Below, piece after piece: positions 1 to 6,262 of a stretch of DNA of 8,482 bases. Within the stretch, counting starts at the first letter, position 1; the number at the start of each line of letters is the position of its first letter. Source of the DNA: Saprospiraceae bacterium (GTDB lineage Bacteria > Bacteroidota > Bacteroidia > Chitinophagales > Saprospiraceae); NCBI GenBank assembly GCA_020630355.1, contig JAHDBO010000077.1:1-8482 (forward strand), given 5' to 3'. A program made the position numbers and the translations under genes. The notes under the pieces are model-generated. The model worked only from the letters and a program-made list of their open reading frames with translations. It did not search any database and was not told the origin of the DNA.

Positions 1-863
1 GCGCCAAGCGGATATGTGGGAATCAATTTTTGACGCAAGTTTTCATCCTTGATATATTTTTTTATAAAAACCCTCGAACGCCACTGGTAGAAAGTACGGA
101 GCAGGTTCTTTGATTTTCCTAGCATCAAAAATAAAGCTCCGCCTAGCAACCACAACTTCAGGCGATACAATTTCAACAAAAAAGGAAAACGGCGTACAAG
201 ACTCTTTTCCCAGTTGCGATACAATCGGTCTTGCTTAGGCAACATCCAATTGGCAGAGCGTTGAAAAACCGTCACTTTAGCGGCTTCCTTCGCAATTTGC
301 GGAACAAATTGAATTGCACTCGCTGCATTACCAATCACCCCAACGCTTTTCCCTTTCAGATCAAGGTCATGATTCCATTGTGCCGAATGAAAATGGGGAA
401 TCGTCAAAGTGTCCTTTCCTCTAAAGTTTGGAATAGAAGGATAATGCAACTGCCCTATCGCTGTTATCAATGTCCTGGTATGATAAGTTTGCCCATCTTC
501 TAGGTAAACTTCCCAATGATTATTGTTCCAGCTCGCTCCTATAAAAGTGTGCTTAAACCGGATATGGGGATAAAGCTCATACTTCAAAGCACAATGCTTG
601 ATGTACTCCAATATCTGAGGCTGGTGCGACCATTTGTATTCCCAATAAGGATATGGTTCAAAGGAGTAACTATACAAGGCAGAAGGGATATCGCACTCCG
701 CCCCTGGATAGGTGTTTTCACGCCAAGTGCCTCCTAAGTCATCTGCTTTTTCCAAAATCAAGAAATCGTGGATGCCCTTAGCTTTCAGTTGTATTCCCAT
801 GCACAAGCCAGAGAAACCTGTGCCAATAATAATGCTTTGGTATATTTTCTTGGAATCTGGCAA
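1..863 (-). CDS. FAD-dependent monooxygenase, flavin-containing/Baeyer-Villiger type (3' end outside window)
   Basis: I translated this frame by hand; it is open to base 1 and encodes the first 287 residues of a family usually near 500 aa. Such enzymes use FAD and NADPH to insert one oxygen atom into a carbonyl or heteroatom substrate; the substrate cannot be read here. The FAD Rossmann motif GTGFSG lies at residues 14-19, followed by LGGTWRENTYPGAECD (43-58), typical of the family. The second dinucleotide (NADPH) motif is GNAASA at 178-183. In the Baeyer-Villiger fingerprint region H159 and W163 are present, but the usual F and G are L153 and I155. No ATG lies between the in-frame stop and the first Rossmann strand; TTG at 863-861 gives a sensible N-terminus (MPDSKKIYQSIIIGTG). 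That TTG follows the upstream relA/spoT stop by 2 nt, suggesting translational coupling. The family call is firm; the precise activity is open. Confidence 0.85.
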   Translation of the reverse strand, partial: MPDSKKIYQSIIIGTGFSGLCMGIQLKAKGIHDFLILEKADDLGGTWRENTYPGAECDIPSALYSYSFEPYPYWEYKWSHQPQILEYIKHCALKYELYPHIRFKHTFIGASWNNNHWEVYLEDGQTYHTRTLITAIGQLHYPSIPNFRGKDTLTIPHFHSAQWNHDLDLKGKSVGVIGNAASAIQFVPQIAKEAAKVTVFQRSANWMLPKQDRLYRNWEKSLVRRFPFLLKLYRLKLWLLGGALFLMLGKSKNLLRTFYQWRSRVFIKKYIKDENLRQKLIPTYPLG

Positions 864-865
864 GT

Positions 866-3079
866 CTAATCCACTCTTTCTACTGAGGAAACACCTACCA
901 TACCTTTTAAATACTTAATAGCGTAGTTTAGTTGGTCGGTATTCTGTACGACAACACTGATGCGTCCCTCGAAGTAGCCTTGGTCTCCATCCATAGAAAT
1001 CGACCGCATTTCTAAGCCAAGTTGATTGGTTATCGCCCCAGTAACCGATTGTGCTACTCCTTTTCCATCTACGCCTTTGATGACTAATTCGGTTACAAAA
1101 CTGGCATTTTCAGAAGAAGTCCAGTCTGCTTTCATAATGCGATAACCATAGTGAGCCATTAGGTTGGTCGCATTGGGGCAGCTCGTCCGATGGATTTTAA
1201 TGCCATCGCTTACTGTGATATAGGCAAACACTGCATCTCCCATTACAGGATTGCAGCAACTCGCCAAGCTATATTCAAAATGATTCGCCTCTTCATCATT
1301 GATAAGCAATCTTGGTGTCCCTGTGTATTTCTTCTTGGATTTTGATAAAATAGAAGGCGGTGGTATATGGTCAACCTGCGGTGCTTTCTTTTTGAAGATT
1401 ATCTTCCCCGCCTCGACTTTGAGTTTCTTCAAGTCGCTCAAGTCCAGATTCTCTTCGGCTATTGCTATATACAAAGGGGGGCGTGCATCAAAGCCATAGT
1501 ATTTTGCCACTTCATCCGCATTGGTTTCAAAGTCTGCCTTGATATTTTTCAGCTTCCGCATCAAGGTTTCCTTTCCAAACTCGCCTCGCTTGCGCTGCTC
1601 CTCTCGCATCACCGAGCGAATCTTGGATTTTGCCTTCCCTGTTACGACGTAATTGAGCCAGTTTTCACTAGGCTTTTGATTTTTGCTTGTGATGACGGCT
1701 ACTTGGTCGCCATTTTGTAATTGATACCCTAAAGGTTCTAATTTATTGTTGACCTTGACCGCCGTACATCGGTAGCCTAGCATCGTATGGATGCTAAAAG
1801 CAAAATCCAGTGCCGTCGCTCCTTTAGGGAGCATTTTCATATCGCCTTTAGGCGTGTACACATAGACCTCTTCAGAGAAGAGATTGGATTTGAAATCACT
1901 AATAAATTCTACGGCATCATTGCTTGGATTCTCGAGTACCTCTCGCACACCATCCAACCAAGTAGAGAAGACATCCATCTTTCTAGAGTCGACGCCCTTG
2001 TATTTCCAGTGCGCCGCAAATCCTCGCTCGGCAATTTCATCCATACGCTCCGAGCGAACTTGCACTTCTACATAGCGCCCTCCAGGACCGACCACTGTTG
2101 TATGAAGCGACTCATAACCGTTGGCTTTGGGCGTCGTCACCCAATCTTTCAAACGTTCTGGGATTGGAGTATGTACGTCTGTCACGATGGAGTACACTTC
2201 CCAACACACTCGTTTTTCCCGTTTCAAAGGGACATCTACAATGATGCGCACCGCAAACAAGTCATATATCTCCTCAAAAGGGACGCCCTTTGTTTTTATC
2301 TTATTCCAAATAGAAGAAATAGATTTAGGTCGTCCAGTAATGCGGTAAGGCACCCCAATTTCATCCAGTTCCCCTGTTAAAGGTTTTATAAACTCATTGA
2401 TGTAGCGATTCCGTTCTAGCTTTGTCTCTTGAAGTTTACTGGCTATTTCTTTATAAGCGTCCGGATTTGTGATTTTCATGCACAAATCTTGAAACTCAGT
2501 TTTCAAATTGTACAAGCCTAAGCGGTGCGCCAAAGGGGCATATATATATATGGTCTCTGAAGCTATCTTCAACTGCTTATGCTTGGGCATCGCACCGAGC
2601 GTCCGCATATTGTGGAGCCTATCCGCCATTTTAATCAAGACAACCCGTACGTCTTTCGCTAAAGTGGTTAGTATTTTTTTGAAATTTTCTGCTTGAGGAC
2701 TGCGTACGTCATAAAGGTCTTGCAACTTTGTCAAACCATCCACAATCATTGCCACTTTATCACCAAAGAGGTTGCTGATATCCTTTAAGGTAAACTCTGT
2801 ATCTTCTACCACATCGTGCAATAAGGCACAAACAACAGAAGTTGGCCCTAGACCAATTTCTTCGGCACATATTCGTCCCACTTCAATCGGATGCAATATA
2901 TAGGGCTCTCCCGACTTACGCCGCTGCTTGCTATGCGCTTGCACGGCCAATTCATAAGCCGCTCTTAGATTCCTTTTGTCTTCAGGTTTTATTTCCGTCT
3001 TAATCGAACGCAGTAATTTCCGATACGCCCGTTGTATCAGTTTTCTTTCGTCTTCAGTATGTAATAAAGTCGCTTCCAT
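866..3079 (-). CDS. Bifunctional (p)ppGpp synthetase/hydrolase, RelA/SpoT family
   Basis: This cytoplasmic stringent-response enzyme makes (p)ppGpp from ATP and GTP/GDP and can degrade it. The 737 aa match a full-length long RSH protein. The HD hydrolase domain has metal ligands H63, H88-D89 and D153 (in KMADRLHNMRTL), plus E92-D93, so hydrolysis looks intact. The synthetase domain has GRPKSISSIWNK (249-260), the RXKD form RLKD at 309-312 (the bifunctional type, not the EXDD of synthetase-only RelA), GYESLHTT (321-328) and catalytic E338 in VEVQVR. TGS spans about 404-464, with H431 where RelA contacts the tRNA end. A Cys/His zinc-finger-like region follows (C608, C609, H630, C634), then an ACT domain from about 659 to the end. 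The ATG is set by AAAGGAGG 8 nt upstream. The monooxygenase gene follows 2 nt after the stop. Bacteroidota often carry more than one RSH gene, so rel, relA or spoT cannot be decided here. Confidence 0.97.
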   Translation of the reverse strand: MEATLLHTEDERKLIQRAYRKLLRSIKTEIKPEDKRNLRAAYELAVQAHSKQRRKSGEPYILHPIEVGRICAEEIGLGPTSVVCALLHDVVEDTEFTLKDISNLFGDKVAMIVDGLTKLQDLYDVRSPQAENFKKILTTLAKDVRVVLIKMADRLHNMRTLGAMPKHKQLKIASETIYIYAPLAHRLGLYNLKTEFQDLCMKITNPDAYKEIASKLQETKLERNRYINEFIKPLTGELDEIGVPYRITGRPKSISSIWNKIKTKGVPFEEIYDLFAVRIIVDVPLKREKRVCWEVYSIVTDVHTPIPERLKDWVTTPKANGYESLHTTVVGPGGRYVEVQVRSERMDEIAERGFAAHWKYKGVDSRKMDVFSTWLDGVREVLENPSNDAVEFISDFKSNLFSEEVYVYTPKGDMKMLPKGATALDFAFSIHTMLGYRCTAVKVNNKLEPLGYQLQNGDQVAVITSKNQKPSENWLNYVVTGKAKSKIRSVMREEQRKRGEFGKETLMRKLKNIKADFETNADEVAKYYGFDARPPLYIAIAEENLDLSDLKKLKVEAGKIIFKKKAPQVDHIPPPSILSKSKKKYTGTPRLLINDEEANHFEYSLASCCNPVMGDAVFAYITVSDGIKIHRTSCPNATNLMAHYGYRIMKADWTSSENASFVTELVIKGVDGKGVAQSVTGAITNQLGLEMRSISMDGDQGYFEGRISVVVQNTDQLNYAIKYLKGMVGVSSVERVD

Positions 3080-3087
3080 CTGTAAAA

Positions 3088-3095
3088 CCTCCTTT
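3088..3095 (-). promoter_or_regulatory. Strong ribosome binding site of the relA/spoT gene
   Basis: The minus strand reads AAAGGAGG, a near-complete complement of the 16S rRNA 3' end, with 8 nt between it and the ATG at 3079. It fixes this start against the upstream in-frame possibilities. The other genes in the window have nothing comparable, which fits the general lack of Shine-Dalgarno use in Bacteroidota and makes this site stand out. Confidence 0.85.
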
Positions 3096-3390
3096 GAAAA
3101 GAAAGATTGAGTTGTTTATGATTCTCTTTATCTAAATTAATATTTTTTAAACGAAATAAACTACCTTTTGGTAAAAACTGTCCTTGTCTCGCTTTATTTG
3201 TCAGGAACGATTCTACCAACTACATCGTTTTATGTTAAAAACCGAAAATATCCAACCAAACACAAGGGAAAGCGCCAAATGACAACTAATACCAATCAAC
3301 AGTCAAAATCATCATTAAATTCTATGTCTTTTTTGCTTGTTCTGTGTTATTTTTTTCTGAAAAAAGTTAGAATAAAATCCAGTCCAACTA
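3096..3390. other. Divergent intergenic region between relA/spoT and tRNA-Leu
   Basis: This AT-rich stretch must contain the relA/spoT promoter on the minus strand, but I find no exact TAnnTTTG box on that strand. It holds a short TACC-TTTT-GGTA hairpin near 3162-3173 and a T-run/A-run dyad near 3350-3365; neither is placed as a convincing terminator. Short open frames on both strands lack a ribosome site and resemble no family, so no gene is called. Confidence 0.5.
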
Positions 3391-3420
3391 TTTGAAATTA
3401 AATCAAAAGATATATCTTTG
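3391..3420 (+). promoter_or_regulatory. Bacteroidota-type promoter of the tRNA-Leu gene
   Basis: TTTG at 3391-3394 and TATCTTTG at 3413-3420 are 18 nt apart. They match the primary sigma consensus of the phylum (-33 TTTG or TTG, then TAnnTTTG at -7). Transcription would begin a few bases downstream, giving a leader of roughly 35-40 nt before the tRNA. Confidence 0.75.
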
Positions 3421-3422
3421 CC

Positions 3423-3443
3423 GAACCTTTTCAGAAAGGGTTC
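3423..3443 (+). repeat. Near-perfect hairpin at the start of the tRNA-Leu leader
   Basis: Arms GAACCTTTTC (3423-3432) and GAAAGGGTTC (3434-3443) pair over their full length with one G-T pair and one central base, so the real loop would be 3 nt or more. It sits directly after the -7 box, at or just after the expected transcription start. It may be a 5' cap-like stem, a processing signal, or a DNA dyad bound by a protein. Confidence 0.6.
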
Positions 3444-3463
3444 AATTTTATTGAAAATCAGAT

Positions 3464-3545
3464 GCGGGTGTGGTGAAATTGGTAGACACGCTAGACTTAG
3501 GATCTAGTGCTTCACGGCGTGGGGGTTCGAGTCCCTCCACCCGCA
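3464..3545 (+). tRNA. tRNA-Leu (anticodon UAG, reads CUN codons)
   Basis: The 82-nt cloverleaf has acceptor arms GCGGGTG (3464-3470) and CACCCGC (3538-3544) with discriminator A3545. The anticodon stem CTAGA (3491-3495) pairs with TCTAG (3503-3507) around loop CTTAGGA, placing anticodon TAG at 3498-3500. The D loop carries TGGTAGAC, the T loop is TTCGAGT, and the long variable arm TGCTTCACGGCGT is the class II shape expected for leucine. CCA is not encoded; the bases after the discriminator are CAC. It has its own promoter and terminator and so is likely a single-gene transcript. Confidence 0.97.
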
Positions 3546-3561
3546 CACAACAAAATTTGAC

Positions 3562-3596
3562 AAGGGGTTTAGGAAACTATTCCCCTTTCTTTTTTT
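3562..3596 (+). terminator. Intrinsic terminator after tRNA-Leu
   Basis: AAGGGG (3562-3567) pairs with CCCCTT (3582-3587) around a 14-nt loop and is followed by TCTTTTTTT. It lies about 17 nt after the tRNA and separates it from tig. Confidence 0.75.
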
Positions 3597-3603
3597 ATAC
3601 AAT

Positions 3604-3642
3604 AGGGAAAGATAATAGAGTATAATTAATCGTCTTTTCCCT
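3604..3642 (+). repeat. Imperfect inverted repeat upstream of tig
   Basis: AGGGAAAGA (3604-3612) and TCTTTTCCCT (3633-3642) are inverted copies differing by one A. About 20 AT-rich bases separate them, and the tig start codon lies 29 nt downstream. It could be an operator or a leader hairpin. No exact Bacteroidota promoter box is visible around it, so its role is open. Confidence 0.4.
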
Positions 3643-3671
3643 TTTCACTATAATCTTTAATCTACAGAATT

Positions 3672-5102
3672 ATGCCTGAAGTTGTCAAACAAGATATTGA
3701 TCAATTGAATGCGGTAGTGACGGTACGCATATCTAAAGACGATTATCAGCCAACCTTGGAAAGTAAGCTGAACAAACAACGTGCGGAAACACACATCAAA
3801 GGGTTCCGTAAAGGGAAAACCCCGATGTCTTATGTGAAGAAAGTATATGGCAAGGCTTTTCTGGCGCAAGAAGTCAACGATACTTTACAAAAAAGCTTAA
3901 GCAACTTTCTAGAGGAAAACAAAATCGACATCATTGGCAATCCTATTGCTAATGAAAAACAAGTCGATGTTGATTTTGACATCAAAAACCCACAAGACTA
4001 CGAGTTCATCTTCGATATTGGTATCAAGCCGGCGTTTGAGGTAAAAGGAGCTGACGAGAGTACCACTTTGACCAAATATAAAGTGATCATCTCGGATGAA
4101 GCGATTGAAAAGGATTTCGAGAACATGCGCAAACGTGTAGGAGAACAACAGCCAACCGAGGAGGCCATCGTTGAAGGGGATATGGTCAAATTGGATGCTA
4201 TCGAACTAGAAGGCGACGCCCCAAAGGTAGGTGGCCACCAATCCACTTTCAGCTACCTAGTGAATATGATTACGGACGAAGCCGTAAAGAAAGAGTTATT
4301 AGGTAAGAAAACAGGAGACACGATACGCTTCAATCCATTCACTATGGAAGAAGGCAAATCAGAAGAGCACGTTAGAAAATATGTATTGGGCATTGAAGAC
4401 GACTCCGAAGAAGTCGGAAATTCATTTGAAGGTACAATTGTGGAAGTGACCCGTGTCCAAGAAGCAGAAGTCAACCAAGCATTCTTCGATAAAGTATTTG
4501 GGGAAGGCGAGGTCAATAGTGAAGAAGAAGCAAAAGCAAAATTAAAAGAAAGCCTAGAGGGTTACTATGATAACCAAGCGACCAATGTACTAACACGTGA
4601 AGTACAGGAACAATTGATTGAACTCAATCAGCCAGAACTGCCAAGTGCGTTCTTGAAGCGTTGGTGGCAAGAAAGTGGTAATTACGATGATGCCTATGTA
4701 GAGAAGCACTTCGAGGAGTTTTCTAAAAGTATGCGCTGGACGATGGTGCGCCAAAAACTAGCCGAGCAGTACGAAGTAAAAGTGGATTATACAGACTTGG
4801 TCGAGAACTTGAAGAATCAGTTCCGCTCCATGTATGGTGCTGGCTTGCCAGACCATATCCTAGAAGACACGGCTTACAAAATGCTTCAAGATGAGCAGCA
4901 AGTGAATCGTCAGTACGACCAACTGATGACGAGCCGTGTACTAGAAGCAGTCCGTGGTGCGGTAACTTTAGAAGAGAAGGAAATTTCTTCTGATGATTTT
5001 GATGAGATGGTAAAAAAATTGAACGAAGCAGATGCAGCCGAGCAAGCCGAAGCGGAAGAAAAGGCAATAGCACCTGTAGAAGCAGAAGAAACAGCGGAGT
5101 AA
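3672..5102 (+). CDS. tig: Trigger factor, ribosome-associated chaperone
   Basis: Trigger factor docks at the ribosome exit tunnel and shelters nascent chains. The N-terminal ribosome-binding domain (about 1-115) contains the signature GFRKGKTP at 44-51, with G44-F45-R46-K47 being the ribosome contact loop. The middle region (about 155-260) matches the position of the FKBP-like PPIase domain but is divergent, with a long acidic insertion. The helical C-terminal chaperone domain runs from about 262 to 440. The last 25 or so residues form an Ala/Glu-rich acidic tail, probably disordered. At 476 aa it is slightly longer than E. coli TF (432 aa). The ATG has no Shine-Dalgarno sequence, normal for the phylum. 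It heads a tig-clpP-clpX cluster, an order widely conserved in bacteria, but a strong terminator follows it, so it is probably transcribed separately. Confidence 0.95.
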   Translation: MPEVVKQDIDQLNAVVTVRISKDDYQPTLESKLNKQRAETHIKGFRKGKTPMSYVKKVYGKAFLAQEVNDTLQKSLSNFLEENKIDIIGNPIANEKQVDVDFDIKNPQDYEFIFDIGIKPAFEVKGADESTTLTKYKVIISDEAIEKDFENMRKRVGEQQPTEEAIVEGDMVKLDAIELEGDAPKVGGHQSTFSYLVNMITDEAVKKELLGKKTGDTIRFNPFTMEEGKSEEHVRKYVLGIEDDSEEVGNSFEGTIVEVTRVQEAEVNQAFFDKVFGEGEVNSEEEAKAKLKESLEGYYDNQATNVLTREVQEQLIELNQPELPSAFLKRWWQESGNYDDAYVEKHFEEFSKSMRWTMVRQKLAEQYEVKVDYTDLVENLKNQFRSMYGAGLPDHILEDTAYKMLQDEQQVNRQYDQLMTSRVLEAVRGAVTLEEKEISSDDFDEMVKKLNEADAAEQAEAEEKAIAPVEAEETAE

Positions 5103-5126
5103 TCCGGCTTTTTCATAAAGATTTTC

Positions 5127-5160
5127 AACAAGTTTAATCTTTTTTAAAGGTCAACTTGTT
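5127..5160 (+). repeat. Inverted repeat just ahead of the tig terminator
   Basis: AACAAGTT (5127-5134) and AACTTGTT (5153-5160) are perfect 8-bp inverted copies around an 18-nt AT-rich spacer. It lies between the tig stop and the terminator, so the two would form tandem hairpins at the mRNA 3' end. It may protect the 3' end or act as an auxiliary terminator. Confidence 0.5.
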
Positions 5161-5166
5161 TATTTT

Positions 5167-5209
5167 GCGAATCGAGTGTGATATTTATCCCTCGATTCGC
5201 ATTTTTTTT
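5167..5209 (+). terminator. Strong intrinsic terminator of tig
   Basis: GCGAATCGAG (5167-5176) and CTCGATTCGC (5191-5200) are a perfect 10-bp stem, extended by one T-A pair, with a 14-nt loop and followed by eight T (5202-5209). It is one of the clearest terminators in the window and separates tig from clpP. Confidence 0.9.
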
Positions 5210-5305
5210 GCAAAAAGCAAAATAACCTCTCTTAGAAATGGGTCAAAATGCAACTATTCGTTTTACTCATTCCTTATCCATTAACAGTAAACAATTTTTA
5301 ATAGA

Positions 5306-6016
5306 ATGTTCCATAAAGACGAATTTAGAAAATACGCCGTGAAGCATCTAGGCATGAGCGGTAACACAGTAGACGACTACAATCGCAAAGCAAGCCGTCA
5401 CATGAACATGCCCCAAATGGTCGGTGAAGGTATCACACCTTATATCATCGAAGAACGCCAGTTGAACGTCGCACAAATGGACGTTTTCTCCCGCTTGATG
5501 ATGGATAGAATCATCTTCCTGGGCATGCAGGTCAATTTCCAAGTAGCCAATATCATCCAAGCACAGTTGCTCTTCTTAGATTCTACTGACCCGAAAAGAG
5601 ATGTTCAAATCTTCATCAACAGCCCTGGTGGAAGTGTCATAGATGGCCTCGGCATCTACGATACCATGCAGTATATCAATCCCGATGTAGCGACTATCTG
5701 TACGGGTATGGCGGCTTCCATGGGTGCGGTCTTACTGACTTCTGGTACGAAAGGAAAACGTTCCGCCTTAAAACATGCCCGCGTGATGATTCACCAGCTT
5801 TCTGGCGGTATGCAAGGGACGTTTAGCGATATGGAAATCTCCTACAACTTCTCGAAGCAGTTGCGGGAGGAATTGTACACAATATTGGCAAAACATTCTG
5901 GCAAAACCTTTGAAGAAATCGAAAAGGACTCAGACAGAGACAACTGGATGAAATCAGACAAAGCAGTAGAATATGGCTTAATCGATGAAGTCCTAGAAAG
6001 AAATCCTAGTGCATAA
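5306..6016 (+). CDS. clpP: ATP-dependent Clp protease proteolytic subunit
   Basis: ClpP is the serine peptidase that forms a double heptameric ring and degrades proteins fed by ClpX or other Clp ATPases. The catalytic triad is visible with canonical spacing: S138 in GMAASMGA, H163 in RVMIHQ and D212 in DSDRDNW. The oxyanion-hole region SPGGS is at 106-110. The protein is 236 aa, about 30-40 longer than most ClpP at the N-terminus; residues 1-42 (FRKYAVKHLG and onward) resemble an extension seen in Bacteroidota ClpP, and may be a propeptide. The handle reads HQLSGG where most ClpP have HQPxGG. The ATG at 5306 lacks a Shine-Dalgarno sequence and sits in AT-rich DNA, as expected here. Its partner clpX follows after a 359-nt structured spacer instead of the usual short gap. 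Confidence 0.96.
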   Translation: MFHKDEFRKYAVKHLGMSGNTVDDYNRKASRHMNMPQMVGEGITPYIIEERQLNVAQMDVFSRLMMDRIIFLGMQVNFQVANIIQAQLLFLDSTDPKRDVQIFINSPGGSVIDGLGIYDTMQYINPDVATICTGMAASMGAVLLTSGTKGKRSALKHARVMIHQLSGGMQGTFSDMEISYNFSKQLREELYTILAKHSGKTFEEIEKDSDRDNWMKSDKAVEYGLIDEVLERNPSA

Positions 6017-6037
6017 TAGACTTAATTCTAAATGAAA

Positions 6038-6097
6038 AATTTTGTACCAAGGGCATCCCTTTTGGGGAATTTTGTTCCAAAGGAATCCCATTGGAAA
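6038..6097. repeat. Two tandem 30-bp imperfect direct repeats
   Basis: Units 6038-6067 and 6068-6097 both follow the pattern AATTTTGTnCCAAnGGnATCCC, agreeing at most positions with no gap. Each unit can fold on itself: unit 2 pairs TTCCAA with TTGGAA around GG/CC, and unit 1 pairs CCAAGGG with CCCTTTTGG with a small bulge. Confidence 0.8.
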
Positions 6098-6128
6098 TGA
6101 CCCAGAACTCTTGGAGTTATGAGGTTTT

Positions 6129-6148
6129 AAAAAACCTGCTTTCGCAGG
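6129..6148 (-). terminator. Minus-strand intrinsic terminator-like hairpin
   Basis: Read on the minus strand, CCTGC-GAAA-GCAGG (6148 to 6135) has a 5-bp GC-rich stem capped by a GNRA tetraloop and is followed at once by six T (6134 to 6129). Read on the plus strand the same hairpin has no T tract. No minus-strand gene is evident upstream, so it may terminate an antisense or small RNA, or simply belong to the surrounding repeat element. Confidence 0.45.
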
Positions 6149-6190
6149 CAGGCTCACATACAAAATCATTTAGAATAACCACTAATTAAT

Positions 6191-6211
6191 AAAGGTTGAT
6201 TCAACCTTTTT
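6191..6211 (+). terminator. Possible clpP terminator
   Basis: AAAGGTTGA (6191-6199) and TCAACCTTT (6201-6209) are perfect inverted arms separated by one base (effective loop about 5 nt), ending in a run of five T (6207-6211). The stem is short and AT-rich, so efficiency is doubtful, but it is the first plus-strand terminator-like signal after clpP. Confidence 0.4.
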
Positions 6212-6216
6212 CCAAT

Positions 6217-6256
6217 ATTTACCGTATTAGTAATAAAGCACAGCTTTTCGGTAAAT
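6217..6256. repeat. Hairpin A: inverted repeat with AAGCACAGCTTT loop
   Basis: ATTTACCG (6217-6224) and CGGTAAAT (6249-6256) form an 8-bp stem. Inside, AAAGC-ACA-GCTTT (6235-6247) makes a second small stem, leaving an unpaired stretch of about 10 nt on the 5' side. The 12-nt apical sequence is identical to that of the next hairpin. Confidence 0.55.
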
Positions 6257-6262
6257 CGATTC

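Larger units (their letters stand above)
6025..6176. mobile_element. MITE-like or REP-like element with terminal inverted repeats
   Basis: Perfect 11-bp inverted ends ATTCTAAATGA (6025-6035) and TCATTTAGAAT (6166-6176) bound a 152-bp segment. The inverted match continues inward as TTTTG/CAAAA after a 5-base offset on the left. Inside are two 30-bp tandem repeats and small hairpins at 6106-6118 (AACTC-TTG-GAGTT), 6122-6137 (AGGTTTT-AA-AAAACCT) and 6135-6148. It starts 8 nt after the clpP stop. No clear target-site duplication is seen and no protein is encoded. I infer a non-autonomous repeat element; it could equally be a locally evolved structured spacer. Confidence 0.45.

Noticed and set aside
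231..918. Several plus-strand open frames of 68-90 codons
   Set aside because: They are antisense to the monooxygenase, whose minus-strand frame is clearly a conserved protein.
1787..2380. 197-codon plus-strand open frame
   Set aside because: It lies entirely antisense to the well-conserved relA/spoT synthetase region and resembles no family; it is a shadow of that gene.
3037..3219. 60-codon minus-strand frame overlapping the relA/spoT start
   Set aside because: It has no ribosome site and no recognisable content, and the strong Shine-Dalgarno downstream serves the relA/spoT ATG.
3168..3395. 75-codon plus-strand frame in the relA/spoT-tRNA spacer
   Set aside because: It has low-complexity AT-driven composition and no ribosome site, and it runs into the tRNA promoter.
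3649..3660. TATAAT-like box upstream of tig
   Set aside because: It resembles the E. coli -10 but not the Bacteroidota TAnnTTTG box, and such AT-rich matches are expected by chance here.
4723..5073. 116-codon minus-strand frame
   Set aside because: It is antisense to the C-terminal domain of trigger factor; Leu/Ser-rich shadow content is expected opposite a charged helical region.
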